Shown here piece by piece: positions 19,285 through 31,674 of a DNA stretch of 55,064 nt. Numbering within the stretch: the first letter of the stretch is position 1; every line of letters starts with the position of its first letter. The DNA is from Kistimonas sp. bin40 (GTDB lineage: Bacteria; Pseudomonadota; Gammaproteobacteria; Pseudomonadales; Endozoicomonadaceae): positions 1-55,064 of the forward strand of contig MPMQ01000017.1 in NCBI GenBank assembly GCA_002238585.1, given 5' to 3'. The notes under the pieces are model-generated. The model worked only from the letters and a program-made list of their open reading frames with translations, did not search any database and was not told the origin of the DNA. Made by a program: the position numbers and the translations under genes.

Positions 19285-21690
19285 ATGAATCCACAGCAAT
19301 TGCACAATACTTTTTCCAGTATCCCTACACAACGGGAAAGAGCACCAGAAAGAGTGACCCCTTTGGCACAACCTGTCAGCAGCGTCAGGAACAAGAAGAC
19401 AACCATGCGGCAGTCTGCCGATAACGAGCTGCTCTGGATCTTTAACAGAAGGGCAATTGATATTCAGAGCGGCAAGCGCAACACACTCAAGGTGCTCATT
19501 GCGCAGGCCGCCAAAGATTGTGAGATCGGCGCGACAAATCTGAAAACACTGGGCGGGAAGCGCTCTACTATGGTGCCCCTCCCCCCCAAGGAAGATGTCC
19601 TTAGCTGCAAAAAGGGATCGGCTTCTGCATCAAATACCGAAACCTGTTCCGAACCCGAGAAGGAAAAACCAAAGCTTTCCAGGAAGGTCTCCTTCTTTTC
19701 CTGTAGCGAGACGTCCAACGCGACAGTCGGGTCTCCCCATGCATCATCGCAGCACATTATTGCACCTCAGCAGAGTCGCACTCCAAACCCTGGACGCGCC
19801 AGAGAGACGGGAGAGAATGGAGAGAGTGTGCCAGGCAAAGTCACAAGAAAAGACGAGAGTACGCAAAACGAAGATCTGCAGCTGCCTGCATCATCTCTAC
19901 CTGACTTGATCGAGCAAAGAGAAGCCAAAGAGAATCTGAATGTTCAGGACGGATTGGAAAGATCGGCTCCCTCAATGGTGTCATCTCAAAACTCCAGTCA
20001 CTTGTCCCTGGTAGATTGGATCCTCCAGGTCAGGGGCGAGCATCTGCTCAACTCCGACGAATTGAACCTGACAGATCCACTTTTTACCAGAAAATCCCCG
20101 ACGCCTTCGACACCTGCTCCCGAAAAAGACGCTTCCGAATCGACGCCACCCAACCCCACGTACGCCCAGGTTTTTGTAGACGAGCCAGAAGGAGATTCTG
20201 ACGACTCCTCGCATTCTGATAGCGAGCTTGACATCGACAGCGACAGCGACATCGACAGCGACAGCGACAGCGACAGCGACAGCTACAGCTACAGCTACAG
20301 CTACATCGACAGCGACAGCGACAGCGACAGCGACATCGACATCGACAGCGACAGCGACATCGACATCGACAGCGACATCGACAGCTACGCAACTGCAAGG
20401 ACTCATCAGCCAGTAGAAAACCACTTCACCAGGTTGGATGCGCACAATGTTCCCCGATCACAGAACCCGGCAGGCAGCAACCAGTCGAGCTCCTTTGCAG
20501 ACCGTGCATTCTCACAGTCTCTGAAGGCAGACACTGAAAGAAACACTCTCGCGACAATCTTCGAGGAAAGCGAAGAAGACGTGAAAGACGAAGTGCTGAC
20601 TGACGCCTTTGTCGACTCTGGTAACGACACCCAATCCATGAAGTCTCTGTACAGAGGGGACGAAAGAAACAACAAGGCGAATATCAGAGCAGCGAACAAC
20701 GGGAAGACGCACAGCCTGGACCGGCCGCCGGTAGCTTCATCACTCTCTCTACATGTTGGTATGAAACTGCCAAACCTGAAAGAAGCGGGTAATAACGAAG
20801 AAGGAAAAAATAATCGCGAACAAAAAAACCAATCCAGGCACGAAGCGCCTCCAGCAGGAAAACACGGCAGCTCGAGCCGATTGGTTTCACCTTCTGACTC
20901 TGGTGACGCATCTGTGGTGTTTTCAAAGGCGGCTCCTGGAGCAGGCTCCAGGATCGTAGCTCAACGCAAGGAATTTTTGAAAGACATGCTTGAGGACAAA
21001 GACACTCTGCCCATAGAAGTCTTCGAGTTTAGTGATATAGACACTTCTGATCACGAAGAAACCTGGCTTACTCGATCAAAAGCTTTTTCGCAAACAAACG
21101 AGCAGAAGGCTGCCCAAGGCAAGAAATCAGTAGTGCGCAAGGACGTGTCTCAAGTCGCAAGCAGGCCTGATATGCCAAAAGCCCAGATGCAAGCGTTTGC
21201 AGACAACAGATTGGCAAGACCTGTATCCCCGCTGACCGAGATCAAAAAGGACTTGCTGTCAACCGTGACAGAGGTGACAAAACAACTGCAGGAGCTTCAC
21301 ACAGATGCGCACTCCGTGCTGTTCTCACAGGGGATAGCGGAGGCGAAATTGCTGGCCAAGGCTATAAAGGCTATAGAAAACATGCTGGAATTGTCTCAAA
21401 CCACAACAGAATTCCTGAAGAAGGCTCAAACCCGGCAAGATCTGGAGAAGGCGGTCAAAACAATAAGCGGGTTGCAGTCAGCCGTTCACGACAAACGACA
21501 GCAGGTGGCAGAGACCGAGCATGGAGGGGCAGAAGATCCGCAGCAGAGACGTATGATGACTGTCCAAGAGGAATCGGAAGAAGAGAGCACAACGCAAGTC
21601 CCACAGCCTGCTCCTGCCCGTGAGCACTCAGCTTTGGAAACCTATTTTCTTGACATTGGGGAATGGGAGCCGCCCCCTCTATCCCGGTAG
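19285..21690 (+). CDS. Large low-complexity protein with Asp-Ser repeat, unknown; possible effector
   Basis: An 801-residue hydrophilic protein that I do not recognise. It has no signal peptide and no membrane helix. Residues 1-110 are polar and basic; 110-300 look disordered (Ser, Pro, Glu, Lys); about 316-368 is a run of alternating Asp with Ser, Ile or Tyr. Another disordered stretch leads to a helical C-terminal part from about 640 (SPLTEIKKDLLSTVTEVTKQLQEL, LLAKAIKAIENMLELSQTTTEF) that looks like a coiled coil. Length, Ser/Pro bias and lack of a Sec signal fit a type III effector, but that is inference. The start ATG has only a weak GGA upstream. The single frame stays open through 2.4 kb including the repeat, which argues for a real gene. 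Confidence 0.65.
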   Translation: MNPQQLHNTFSSIPTQRERAPERVTPLAQPVSSVRNKKTTMRQSADNELLWIFNRRAIDIQSGKRNTLKVLIAQAAKDCEIGATNLKTLGGKRSTMVPLPPKEDVLSCKKGSASASNTETCSEPEKEKPKLSRKVSFFSCSETSNATVGSPHASSQHIIAPQQSRTPNPGRARETGENGESVPGKVTRKDESTQNEDLQLPASSLPDLIEQREAKENLNVQDGLERSAPSMVSSQNSSHLSLVDWILQVRGEHLLNSDELNLTDPLFTRKSPTPSTPAPEKDASESTPPNPTYAQVFVDEPEGDSDDSSHSDSELDIDSDSDIDSDSDSDSDSYSYSYSYIDSDSDSDSDIDIDSDSDIDIDSDIDSYATARTHQPVENHFTRLDAHNVPRSQNPAGSNQSSSFADRAFSQSLKADTERNTLATIFEESEEDVKDEVLTDAFVDSGNDTQSMKSLYRGDERNNKANIRAANNGKTHSLDRPPVASSLSLHVGMKLPNLKEAGNNEEGKNNREQKNQSRHEAPPAGKHGSSSRLVSPSDSGDASVVFSKAAPGAGSRIVAQRKEFLKDMLEDKDTLPIEVFEFSDIDTSDHEETWLTRSKAFSQTNEQKAAQGKKSVVRKDVSQVASRPDMPKAQMQAFADNRLARPVSPLTEIKKDLLSTVTEVTKQLQELHTDAHSVLFSQGIAEAKLLAKAIKAIENMLELSQTTTEFLKKAQTRQDLEKAVKTISGLQSAVHDKRQQVAETEHGGAEDPQQRRMMTVQEESEEESTTQVPQPAPAREHSALETYFLDIGEWEPPPLSR
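20230..20388. repeat. Hexanucleotide repeat (Asp-Ser/Asp-Ile/Tyr-Ser tract)
   Basis: Fifty-three codons built from gacagc, gacatc and tacagc hexamers in tandem inside the 801-residue gene. Gain or loss of units keeps the reading frame. The product is a strongly acidic dipeptide-repeat segment. Confidence 0.95.
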
Positions 21691-21826
21691 AGGGAATACT
21701 CCGGTAGAGCTTGCAAGGAGCGCAGGCCTGCGACTGGAGCCCTCGCACACATCGCCTGCATCCGGGGCACACCCGTGCAGTAAGGCCAGGAGTCCGCCCG
21801 GAAGCAGGCTCCTGACCTTGCCTCCG

Positions 21827-23086
21827 TCATGACATGTTTTCGATGACGGCCTTCGCAAACTCAGAGCACTTCAGCAAGCGTGCCCCTGTCATCAAGCGTT
21901 CGAAATCATAGGTCACCGTTTTGGCTGCAATGGCCCCTTCCATGCCACGCAGAATACGATCAGCCGCCTCACTCCATCCCATGTGCCGCAACATCATTTC
22001 CGCAGAAAGAATCAGCGAGCCGGGGTTCACCTTGTCCTTCCCTGCGTATTTCGGCGCTGTTCCATGAGTGGCCTCAAATACTGCGACCTTTGTGCCTATA
22101 TTGGCTCCGGGAGCTATGCCAATACCACCTACCTGAGCCGCGAGGGCATCAGAAATATAGTCACCATTCAGGTTCAAAGTAGCTATAACGGAATACTCGT
22201 CCGGGCGGAGCAGAATTTGCTGCAAGAAAGCATCAGCAATAACGTCCTTGATGACTATCGTTTGACCAGTGTCGGGATTTTTCAGTTGATGCCAGGGACC
22301 ACCGTCCAGCGGCTCCGCACCAAAGGAATCCCGAGCCAGTTCATAGCCCCACTCCTTGAATGCCCCCTCGGTGAACTTCATGATGTTCCCCTTGTGCACC
22401 AGAGTGACTGAAGGCAGGTCATGGTCAATGGCGTGCTGTATGGCCCTGGACACCAGTCGCCGGGTTCCCTCCCGGGAGACAGGCTTCACGCCTATGCCAC
22501 AATGGGATTCAAACCGAATCTGGCTGACGCCCATTTCCTGTTTCAGAAACTGCACCACCTTGTTGGCCTCTGGACTGTCACCAGCCCATTCGATACCCGC
22601 ATAGATGTCTTCGGCATTTTCCCGGAATATCACCATATTTGTTTTGCCCGGCTCCTTGACTGGGCTGGGAACACCAGGAAACCAGCGCACAGGGCGGACA
22701 CAGGCGTAAAGATCCAGTTTCTGACGCAGCGCGACATTGAGCGAACGTATACCGCCTCCGACCGGGGTAGTCAGCGGCCCCTTGATGCCCAGGTGATACT
22801 CTTCAAGGGCTTGCAGCGTCTCATCGGGCAACCAGGTATCGGAGCCGTACACTTGCGTTGCTTTTTCGCCTGCATAAATCTCCATCCATGCCAGAGAGCG
22901 TTCAGAACCGTAAGCCGCCTCAACGGCGGCATTGACGACCTGCAACATGGCAGGAGTAACATCCACGCCTATGCCGTCACCCTCTATGTAAGGAACAATC
23001 GGGTTATCCGGTACCTTCAGTGAGCCGTCAGGATTGACAGTAACAGCCTCTCCGCTGGTGGGAACCTTGATCTTCTGATACCCCAT
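21827..23086 (-). CDS. icd: NADP-dependent isocitrate dehydrogenase
   Basis: A 419-residue TCA-cycle enzyme converting isocitrate to 2-oxoglutarate, CO2 and NADPH. Family signatures: [40 protein letters not shown] (with the Ser targeted by AceK kinase), [37 protein letters not shown] and [20 protein letters not shown]. The length is standard. It diverges from mnmA. In E. coli icd lies near mnmA-hflD-purB with rluE and nudJ between; those two are absent here. Confidence 0.97.
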   Translation of the reverse strand: MGYQKIKVPTSGEAVTVNPDGSLKVPDNPIVPYIEGDGIGVDVTPAMLQVVNAAVEAAYGSERSLAWMEIYAGEKATQVYGSDTWLPDETLQALEEYHLGIKGPLTTPVGGGIRSLNVALRQKLDLYACVRPVRWFPGVPSPVKEPGKTNMVIFRENAEDIYAGIEWAGDSPEANKVVQFLKQEMGVSQIRFESHCGIGVKPVSREGTRRLVSRAIQHAIDHDLPSVTLVHKGNIMKFTEGAFKEWGYELARDSFGAEPLDGGPWHQLKNPDTGQTIVIKDVIADAFLQQILLRPDEYSVIATLNLNGDYISDALAAQVGGIGIAPGANIGTKVAVFEATHGTAPKYAGKDKVNPGSLILSAEMMLRHMGWSEAADRILRGMEGAIAAKTVTYDFERLMTGARLLKCSEFAKAVIENMS

Positions 23087-23413
23087 AGGTGCACCCCGTC
23101 AAATCAGAAATATAGTGACATACGGCCGGCCGTTCTGAAGATGTGATCAGCCCCATGACTTTTCAGGAGGCAAGGCAGCATCGGCAACAGTCGGGAGGAT
23201 GGGGAAGATAACGCAAAGACAAGAGAAAAAAAACAACAGGAAAGCCTATTGACGCCAACAGAGGTCCCATCGGACACAAGCTGCCAGCCTGACGACACAT
23301 ACGCAGGGTTCCATACAGATTCTGATGTCGCCCCTGTGTGAATGGATGGCCATGATGCATCGGGATATGGTAAAAGATCGCATCTTCTGTTCGGAGTCTG
23401 TCTGTGACTGCTT
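23087..23413. other. Divergent icd/mnmA spacer
   Basis: This 327-base gap must hold both promoters. A TATATT about 30 bases before icd is a possible -10 element but lacks a good -35. A minus-strand open frame covering the gap and the start of mnmA is a shadow. Confidence 0.4.
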
Positions 23414-24556
23414 ATGAATGAGAATTCCCGCCTGCGTGTGATTGTCGGCCTGTCCGGCGGCGTCGACTCTTCGGTTGCGGCCCTTGTGCTCAAAGAGCAG
23501 GGGTACGAGGTTGAAGGCCTCTTCATGAAAAACTGGGAGGAGGACGACGGCACAGAGTATTGCTCAGCGCGTGCCGATCTGGCAGACGCCCGTGCTGTGT
23601 GCGAACAGCTCGAAATCCCGCTGCACCAGGCCAATTTCGCGGCAGAATACTGGGATAATGTGTTCGAATACTTTCTGGCGGAATACCGTGCCGGACGCAC
23701 CCCCAACCCCGATATACTCTGCAACCGGGAAATCAAGTTCAAAGCTTTTCTGGACTACGCCATGACGCTGGGAGCCGACCGCATCGCCACCGGTCATTAT
23801 GCCCGCCTGGATGACTCCAGCGGACGACCACAGCTCCTCAAGGGATCTGATTCCAGCAAGGATCAAAGCTACTTTCTGCACGCTGTGCCGGGCTGCCGGC
23901 TGGAGAAAACGCTGTTTCCGCTGGGAGCCATGGAAAAGAGTGCGGTGCGCGCCAGAGCGCGATCACGGGGCCTTGTTACCCACGCCAAAAAAGACAGCAC
24001 CGGCATCTGTTTTATCGGTGAGCGTCGTTTCCGCAATTTTCTTGAAACCTACATACCCGCCTGCCCCGGCCCTATAGAGACAGACTTTGGCCAGACCATA
24101 GGCACACATCAGGGGTTGATGTATCACACCATCGGGCAGCGTCAGGGGCTGGGCATCGGCGGGCTGGCGGGAGTTGCAGAACAGCCCTGGTACGTTCTGG
24201 ACAAAGACCTTGAACGCAATGTGCTGATCGTCGGCCAGGGCAATCAGCACCCCCGGCTCTTTTCCCGCCAGCTGTCGACAACACAGATGCACTGGATACA
24301 GCCCCCCGCCGCCCTTCCTGCTCGCCTGATGGCAAAGATACGCTACCGTCAGACTGATCAGCCCTGCCAGCTGCATCAGGAGCCGGACGGCAGCTGGCAG
24401 GTGGTATTCGATGAGCCCCAGCGTGCTGTGACTCCCGGGCAGTCTGTTGTCTTTTATTCCGGCGATGTCTGTCTTGGCGGTGGCGTCATAGAAGCGCGCC
24501 AACTCTGCCACCCCGACATGAGCCTGCAGCCGGCCGCTGCCCTGGAGGATAGCTGA
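23414..24556 (+). CDS. mnmA: tRNA 2-thiouridylase MnmA
   Basis: A 380-residue enzyme that thiolates U34 of Lys, Glu and Gln tRNAs. The PP-loop [14 protein letters not shown] lies near residues 9-22. The two catalytic cysteines lie in [12 protein letters not shown] and [12 protein letters not shown]. The tRNA-binding part has [13 protein letters not shown], and a C-terminal beta-barrel follows. The stop TGA shares its last base with the ATG of hflD, so the two are translationally coupled. Confidence 0.97.
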   Translation: MNENSRLRVIVGLSGGVDSSVAALVLKEQGYEVEGLFMKNWEEDDGTEYCSARADLADARAVCEQLEIPLHQANFAAEYWDNVFEYFLAEYRAGRTPNPDILCNREIKFKAFLDYAMTLGADRIATGHYARLDDSSGRPQLLKGSDSSKDQSYFLHAVPGCRLEKTLFPLGAMEKSAVRARARSRGLVTHAKKDSTGICFIGERRFRNFLETYIPACPGPIETDFGQTIGTHQGLMYHTIGQRQGLGIGGLAGVAEQPWYVLDKDLERNVLIVGQGNQHPRLFSRQLSTTQMHWIQPPAALPARLMAKIRYRQTDQPCQLHQEPDGSWQVVFDEPQRAVTPGQSVVFYSGDVCLGGGVIEARQLCHPDMSLQPAAALEDS

Positions 24557-25215
24557 TGCGCAGCTCTGCCTGCTGTGAGCAGGATCAGGTGATGTCTCTG
24601 GCTGCGGTGTTACAGGCCTGCTCCCTCGTGGAGAAAATAGCCACCACCGGGACGGGGGCGTCACAACTCATGGAAACAGCTATTGAGAGCCTGTTCATTA
24701 CCGACCCCGATCAAGTTGCCGATGTCTATGGCAGCGAGAAAAAGCTGGAACATGGGCTGCGCTGTCTCCAGGCCCTGCTCTGTCGCGACCGGCGTGTCTT
24801 GCACTCTGATACAGTTCGCTATGCTTTCGCCCTGATGCATATGGAGGCGGGTCTGCGCAAGAACGACGAGATGCTCAAAACCCTGGCGCGAGGTATTGAG
24901 CGTGCCCACACCCAGTTGACGTATTTCCATTGCTTGCACGACAACGTTATGGCCAGCCTGGCGGACCTGTACCTGGCGACCATCAGCACTTTCAGACCGC
25001 GCATTCAGGTAAAAGGCCGCCCCCAGTGGTTACACAACAATGCGCCCTGCACCAACCGCATAAGAGCCTGCCTGCTGGCCGGTCTGCGCTCTGCCGTGCT
25101 CTGGCGCCAGGTTGGGGGGCGCCGCTGGCATCTTGCTTTTTCTCGTCGCAAACTGCTGGCAACCTCCTCCCGGCTATTGGCAGAGATCGAACCCGAGGTG
25201 GCAGGAGAAGCATGA
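24556..25215 (+). CDS. hflD: HflD-family protein (lysogenisation regulator homologue)
   Basis: A 219-residue, all-helical protein without signal peptide. It matches HflD in its core (YGSEKKLEHGLRCLQALL, YAFALMHMEAGLRKNDEMLKTLARGIE, ASLADLYLATISTFRPRIQVKG) and in lying between mnmA and purB. E. coli HflD interacts with phage lambda CII at the membrane; the normal cellular role is not settled. The start overlaps the mnmA stop by one base. A second in-frame Met lies at residue 13, but the coupled start seems better. Confidence 0.92.
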   Translation: MRSSACCEQDQVMSLAAVLQACSLVEKIATTGTGASQLMETAIESLFITDPDQVADVYGSEKKLEHGLRCLQALLCRDRRVLHSDTVRYAFALMHMEAGLRKNDEMLKTLARGIERAHTQLTYFHCLHDNVMASLADLYLATISTFRPRIQVKGRPQWLHNNAPCTNRIRACLLAGLRSAVLWRQVGGRRWHLAFSRRKLLATSSRLLAEIEPEVAGEA

Positions 25216-25287
25216 GCAAGCATGAGGCCCGTATCCACGCCGGGCCCCATGCGCCAGGCATCACAAGGCCAGACATCTCTTTATTGA

Positions 25288-26757
<1,470 letters not shown>

Positions 26758-26860
26758 CACGCAGGCCACCTGGCCCTGGCGCCCTGGCTCTGCTATCGAA
26801 ACCAGGACCCTGGCGTGCCAGGCAGGCTCGCGCGCATCAAAACGCCCGCTCGTGCTGGTG

Positions 26861-26889
26861 GACGTCTCTGTTCAGTCAGCAGAGACGTC
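26861..26889. other. Hairpin between convergent purB and aspC, possible terminator
   Basis: Perfect 10-bp stem GACGTCTCTG / CAGAGACGTC with a nine-base loop in the middle of a 220-base convergent gap. No T-tract on either side, so termination is only suggested by position. Confidence 0.45.
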
Positions 26890-26977
26890 ATTGGGTCAGG
26901 ATGGCCTCAGGCCCCTGGAGCCGGACAACGCAGCCAGGACAGCCATGAGCACCAGGAAGCTCTTGATCCATTCGATA

Positions 26978-28192
26978 TCAGGAGTGTGCCGTGTTCCCGT
27001 CGGTGCTTTCAGCAGAACGACCGACAAACTTGGCGATACGCTCCAGCGCCTGCTCCAGCGACTCCTTGCTTGCGGCGAAAGAAATACGAATATGCCCCGG
27101 AGCACCAAAAGCCGAGCCGGGCACAACGGCCACACCGGCGGCCAGGAGCGCATTGCAGAATTCCACGTCAGTGCCATACCCCAATCCCTTCATGGCCTGA
27201 CGTATGTTGGGAAGTATGTAGAAAGTGCCATCCACCGGATGCACTTCAAATCCAGCAATGGACTTCAGGCGTGACAGAACCAGATCATGGCGCTGGTGAA
27301 AGGATTTCAGCATGCGTTGCACCGGCTCCTGGGATCCGGTGAGGGCTGCAACAGCGGCGGCCTGGGACACAGAACAAGGATTTGACGTGCTCTGTGACTG
27401 AACCTTGGTCATTGCACGTATCAGCCACTCGGGGCCTGCTGCATAGCCGATGCGCCAGCCTGTCATGGCATAGGCTTTGGACACCCCGTTGACAACCAGT
27501 ACGCGCTTGTGGAGATCAGGGCAGGCCGTGGCAATATTGGCAAAGCCACCCTCTTTCCAGAGGATATGCTCGTATATATCATCTGTGGCGATCATGACCC
27601 GGGGCCAGTCTGCCAGCACTTCGCCGAGAGCCTGCAACTCTTGTGCAGAGTAAGCCATGCCCGATGGATTGGAGGGACTGTTGAGAATCACTAGCCGGGT
27701 TTTGCTCGACAGGGAGCCACGTAATTGGGCCGGTGTGATTTTGAAATTTTGTTTCATCCCGGTTTTGAGTATGACCGGGCAGGCCCCGGTGATGCGGACC
27801 ATCTCTGGATAGGAAACCCAATAGGGCGCCGGAATGATCACCTCGTCACCCGGATCGAGAAGAGCCATGACCATATTGAACAAACTCTGTTTTGCGCCAC
27901 AAGAGACCAGAACCTGCCCGGGGCTGTACGACAGCTTGTTGTCACGCTCAAATTTGTCGCTGATGGCTTGCTTGAGAGCGGGAGTGCCGGTGACATGGGT
28001 GTAGCGGGTTTGCCCTTGTTCTATAGCGGCGACGGCGGCTTCCCGTATGTGCTGGGGCGTGTCAAAATCAGGCTCTCCTGCCCCCAGGCCAATGACATCA
28101 CAACCCGCCGCCTTCAATTCGGCGGCGCGCGCCGTGACTTCCAGGGTGGCCGAAGGTCGTATTGCCTGAATCCTGCTGGCAGTGTGCTGCAT
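26978..28192 (-). CDS. aspC: Class I aspartate aminotransferase (PLP)
   Basis: A 404-residue fold-type I aminotransferase of the subgroup found in Pseudomonas next to uvrB. PLP-lysine motif VNGVSKAYAMTGWRIGYA, cofactor and substrate motifs NSPSNPSGMAYS and ATDDIYEHILW, and the C-terminal substrate Arg in GHIRISFAAS. It interconverts aspartate/2-oxoglutarate and oxaloacetate/glutamate; related enzymes also accept prephenate or aromatic keto acids. The start MQHTASRIQAIRPS is at 28192; the frame is open 19 codons further, reaching into the uvrB-facing promoter gap. It diverges from uvrB by 79 bases. The name aspC follows usual annotation; exact substrate range is inferred. Confidence 0.92.
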   Translation of the reverse strand: MQHTASRIQAIRPSATLEVTARAAELKAAGCDVIGLGAGEPDFDTPQHIREAAVAAIEQGQTRYTHVTGTPALKQAISDKFERDNKLSYSPGQVLVSCGAKQSLFNMVMALLDPGDEVIIPAPYWVSYPEMVRITGACPVILKTGMKQNFKITPAQLRGSLSSKTRLVILNSPSNPSGMAYSAQELQALGEVLADWPRVMIATDDIYEHILWKEGGFANIATACPDLHKRVLVVNGVSKAYAMTGWRIGYAAGPEWLIRAMTKVQSQSTSNPCSVSQAAAVAALTGSQEPVQRMLKSFHQRHDLVLSRLKSIAGFEVHPVDGTFYILPNIRQAMKGLGYGTDVEFCNALLAAGVAVVPGSAFGAPGHIRISFAASKESLEQALERIAKFVGRSAESTDGNTAHS

Positions 28193-28271
28193 CCTTTTTA
28201 TCCTCGTTCTGGGCGGGTCACCATGCGCGCCGGCATCATGATAAAACAACCTGTATTGGAGCCGAAACCCG

Positions 28272-30305
28272 ATGACTGAAAAAAACTCTCCCCTGGAGCT
28301 TGTTTCTTCTTATGCTCCTGCCGGCGACCAACCACAGGCCATAGAGGCACTGGTGGCAGGGTTCCGCGAGGGGCTGGCCAGCCAGACGTTGCTGGGGGTA
28401 ACAGGTTCGGGAAAAACCTTCACGACAGCCCAGGTCATTGCTGCACTGCAACGCCCGGTTATGGTCATGGCTCCCAACAAAACACTCGCTGCCCAGCTGT
28501 ACGGAGAATTCCGGGAGTTTTTTCCAAAAAATGCAGTGGAATACTTTGTTTCCTACTACGACTACTATCAGCCTGAAGCTTATGTTCCGGCTTCGGATAC
28601 TTTCATTGAAAAGGACTCGGCAGTCAATGAGCACATAGAGCAGATGCGCCTGTCGGCGACCAAAGCTCTGCTGGAGCGCCCGGATGCGATAGTAGTGGCG
28701 ACTGTATCGGCGATTTACGGCCTGGGAGACCCCCACTCATGGCTGCAGATGATGCTGCATCTGGACCGGGGGGATCGTCTGGATCAGCGCACACTGTTGC
28801 GTCGCCTGGCGTCTCTCCAGTACACCCGCAATGACGCAGATTTCAAGCGCGCCTGCTACAGGGTTCGGGGCGACGTGGTTGATATTTTTCCGGCCGAGTC
28901 TGGCAAGGATGCGGTGCGGCTGGAGTTTTTTGACAATACCCTCGAGTCCATAAGCTGGTTTGATCCTTTGACAGGCACACGCCTGCGGACGGTGCCGAGG
29001 ACGACCATTTATCCCCGCTCTCACTACGTTGCCGAACGAGACACCTTGCTCAAGGCGGCTGAAGCTATAGAGGAGGAGCTGGCAGAACGTTTGCAGACTC
29101 TCCGGTCTGCCAATCGACTGCTGGAAGCCCAGAGACTGGAGCAACGCACCCGTTTCGATACAGAAATGATGAGGGAGACCAGCTATTGCAACGGGATCGA
29201 AAATTATTCCCGCTACTTGTCGGGTCGCGCTCCAGGCGAGCCCCCCCCTACACTGTTCGACTACCTGCCGGATAATGCCCTGCTGGTGCTGGATGAGTCC
29301 CACGTTACAGTGCCCCAGATCGGCGCCATGTACAAAGGTGATCGCTCCCGCAAGGAAACTCTGGTTGACTATGGTTTCCGCCTGCCCTCCGCCCTGGATA
29401 ATCGCCCCATGACCTTTGAGGAGTGGGAAGTGCGTCGCCCCCAGACACTGTTCATTTCAGCCACGCCAGGAGCCTATGAAAAGGAGCATGAGGGACAGCG
29501 TGTCGAGCAAATTATTCGCCCCACCGGACTTGTGGATCCGGAAGTTGAGGTGCGCCCTGCCACCACCCAGGTGGATGATCTGCTGGAACAGATCAGAGGA
29601 TGCGTGGAACAGGGTGAGCGCGTGCTGGTCACTTCCCTGACCAAGCGTATGGCCGAAGACCTGACAGACTTTCTTGGAGAACATGGCGTAAAAGTCCGCT
29701 GGTTGCACGCCGATGTAGACACCGTAGAACGTGTCGAGATTATCCGGGATTTACGTCTGGGGGCCTTTGACGTTCTGGTGGGAATCAATCTCCTGCGTGA
29801 AGGTCTCGATATTCCGGAGGTGGCCCTGGTCGCCATTCTTGACGCGGACAAGGAGGGCTTCCTTCGTAGTGACAGATCATTGATACAGACTATAGGAAGA
29901 GCGGCTCGCAACGTGCGGGGCCGGGCCATACTCTACGCCGACCAGATCACAGGCTCCATGCAACGTGCCATGGAAGCCACAGACTATAGACGCCAGCGCC
30001 AGCTGGCCTTCAACCTGAAGCATGGGATCACACCCCGGGGCGTCAGCCGGGCCATCATCGACGTCATGGAAGGGGCCCGCCCCGACCCGGCGGCCGGGAG
30101 CGGCAAGCAGCGCCAGGAGAAAGGTTCCGGCCAGTCAGTGCAAAGTCTGGAGTCCAGTATCCGGGAACTGGAAAAAACAATGGAAGAGCAGGCCCGCAAC
30201 CTGCTGTTCGAGGAGGCCGCCGAGACACGCGACCAGATACGTTACTACAGGGAACAGCTCAGAAAAGCACAGAAGGGCAAAAAGAATACGGTCAGCACAG
30301 GCTAG
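28272..30305 (+). CDS. uvrB: Excinuclease ABC subunit B
   Basis: A 677-residue nucleotide excision repair helicase. In order: Walker [11 protein letters not shown], the beta-hairpin region [33 protein letters not shown], the helicase motifs [37 protein letters not shown] and [10 protein letters not shown], and a C-terminal UVR domain binding UvrC ([24 protein letters not shown]). Length is standard. UvrC is encoded at 51938 in the same window. The 3' end overlaps the convergent rfaH by 14 bases. Confidence 0.98.
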   Translation: MTEKNSPLELVSSYAPAGDQPQAIEALVAGFREGLASQTLLGVTGSGKTFTTAQVIAALQRPVMVMAPNKTLAAQLYGEFREFFPKNAVEYFVSYYDYYQPEAYVPASDTFIEKDSAVNEHIEQMRLSATKALLERPDAIVVATVSAIYGLGDPHSWLQMMLHLDRGDRLDQRTLLRRLASLQYTRNDADFKRACYRVRGDVVDIFPAESGKDAVRLEFFDNTLESISWFDPLTGTRLRTVPRTTIYPRSHYVAERDTLLKAAEAIEEELAERLQTLRSANRLLEAQRLEQRTRFDTEMMRETSYCNGIENYSRYLSGRAPGEPPPTLFDYLPDNALLVLDESHVTVPQIGAMYKGDRSRKETLVDYGFRLPSALDNRPMTFEEWEVRRPQTLFISATPGAYEKEHEGQRVEQIIRPTGLVDPEVEVRPATTQVDDLLEQIRGCVEQGERVLVTSLTKRMAEDLTDFLGEHGVKVRWLHADVDTVERVEIIRDLRLGAFDVLVGINLLREGLDIPEVALVAILDADKEGFLRSDRSLIQTIGRAARNVRGRAILYADQITGSMQRAMEATDYRRQRQLAFNLKHGITPRGVSRAIIDVMEGARPDPAAGSGKQRQEKGSGQSVQSLESSIRELEKTMEEQARNLLFEEAAETRDQIRYYREQLRKAQKGKKNTVSTG

Positions 30306-30774
30306 CCTGGTTGACCAAAACTTTCGTGGTCTTGTTGAGAAAACGCAACAGAATCAGGCAGCGCTCTTCCCCCTTGTCGCACAGGTACACCCCCTGCAGG
30401 CCGCTGAGGCTGCCTTCATTGACAAGGGAAACAATCTGACCTTTTTTGAAGCCGATGGGTTGCTGCTCCATCAGCTTTTCACGCGTGCGTATGGCCTCCA
30501 CCAGCTCGCCGTCCAGTTTGCAGGGTTCAGGCCCAAAACGGACAAAGCCGAGAACACCTCGCGTGGAACGAACACTCTGCCAGGGAAGCCCGGCATCTTT
30601 ATGTGCCGGGCTTTCGAGAAGAAACATATAGCCGGGAAACAAAGGCTCTATGCGCTTACGCCTGCCAAAAGGCCGTAGCATGGGGGAATAGGTACAAAAA
30701 CCCTGACGTTCCAGATTGTCTGCGGCCCGTGATTCTTGTCGGGCTTTGGTGCGCACGACATACCAAAGATCCAT
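30292..30774 (-). CDS. rfaH: RfaH-type specialised transcription antiterminator
   Basis: A 160-residue NusG-family paralogue. N-terminal NGN domain: [33 protein letters not shown] and [30 protein letters not shown] short C-terminal KOW-like part follows ([21 protein letters not shown]). RfaH is recruited at ops sites and lets polymerase read through long lipopolysaccharide, capsule or toxin operons. It starts three bases after pyrF ends, so the pair is probably an operon, and its end overlaps uvrB convergently. The FGPEP motif and size fit RfaH rather than the housekeeping NusG. Confidence 0.9.
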   Translation of the reverse strand: MDLWYVVRTKARQESRAADNLERQGFCTYSPMLRPFGRRKRIEPLFPGYMFLLESPAHKDAGLPWQSVRSTRGVLGFVRFGPEPCKLDGELVEAIRTREKLMEQQPIGFKKGQIVSLVNEGSLSGLQGVYLCDKGEERCLILLRFLNKTTKVLVNQASLC

Positions 30775-30777
30775 AGC

Positions 30778-31485
30778 TCAGACTCCGGCAACATCCAGAC
30801 TGGCCACCATGTCCTCCAGTGCCCGCCCAGGTCGCTTTGCCAGGGTAACAGGACGACCAACCACCAGATAGTCGCTTCCCAGTTGCACGGCCTCCTGTGG
30901 TGAAGCTATGCGTCTTTGGTCGTGCAAATTGTTGCCGGGCGAACGAACACCGGGCGTTACCAGCAGGCAATCGGGGCCAAGCTGCGAACGAATGGCCGTC
31001 GCATCTCCCGCTGAGCAGACAACACCATCCATGCCGGATCTGTGAGCCAGACTGGCCAGGCGCAGCACCTGCTCCCTGAGTGGCGGCAAGCCCAATTCCT
31101 TCATGTCACCAGGCGAGAGGCTGGTCAGAAGCGTTACCGCCACCAGCAGAGGAACAGGACCTGCGACCTCCTCCAGAGTACGCCGGGCAGCGGCCAGCAT
31201 GGAATGCCCGCCCTGAGCATGCAAGCTCAGCATCCATACATTCATGCGGGCGGCAGCAGCTACAGCTTTGGCTACCGTGGCAGGTATGTCGTGGAATTTA
31301 AGATCAAGAAAAACCTGAAATCCACGGCTATGAAGTTTGTCAATAACACCGGGGCCTGCGGCGGAAAACAGTTCGCTGCCGACCTTGACACGACACAGCC
31401 CGGGATCAAGTTGATCAGCCATCGTCAGCCCACTTTTTTCACAGGGGCAGTCCAGGGCAACAATCAGCGGACTCGAGGAAGGCAT
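30778..31485 (-). CDS. pyrF: Orotidine 5'-phosphate decarboxylase
   Basis: A 235-residue TIM barrel that makes UMP from OMP. Signature VFLDLKFHDIPATVAKAV contains the catalytic Asp-x-Lys-x-x-Asp; LIVALDCP near the start, LLVTPGVRSPGNN and DYLVVGRPVTLA complete the active site. It follows lapB on the same strand, separated by 387 bases carrying an insertion-sequence remnant, and is tightly coupled to rfaH downstream. Confidence 0.97.
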   Translation of the reverse strand: MPSSSPLIVALDCPCEKSGLTMADQLDPGLCRVKVGSELFSAAGPGVIDKLHSRGFQVFLDLKFHDIPATVAKAVAAAARMNVWMLSLHAQGGHSMLAAARRTLEEVAGPVPLLVAVTLLTSLSPGDMKELGLPPLREQVLRLASLAHRSGMDGVVCSAGDATAIRSQLGPDCLLVTPGVRSPGNNLHDQRRIASPQEAVQLGSDYLVVGRPVTLAKRPGRALEDMVASLDVAGV

Positions 31486-31674
31486 GAAAAAGGCGCCTCA
31501 TTGAAGGGTTGCTCAACAGCCCGAAGAGGCTACAGAATTCATGCATCAGTGTAAAGGAGCCGGGGCAGGCTATCGGACTATCGGCGGCGCAAGCGCAAGT
31601 TGGGGATGGCTTGACAACGGGTCCCCCTTGTCCTGAGCACAAGCTGTCAGATGTGCCAGCTGAGCTGGTGCGCG

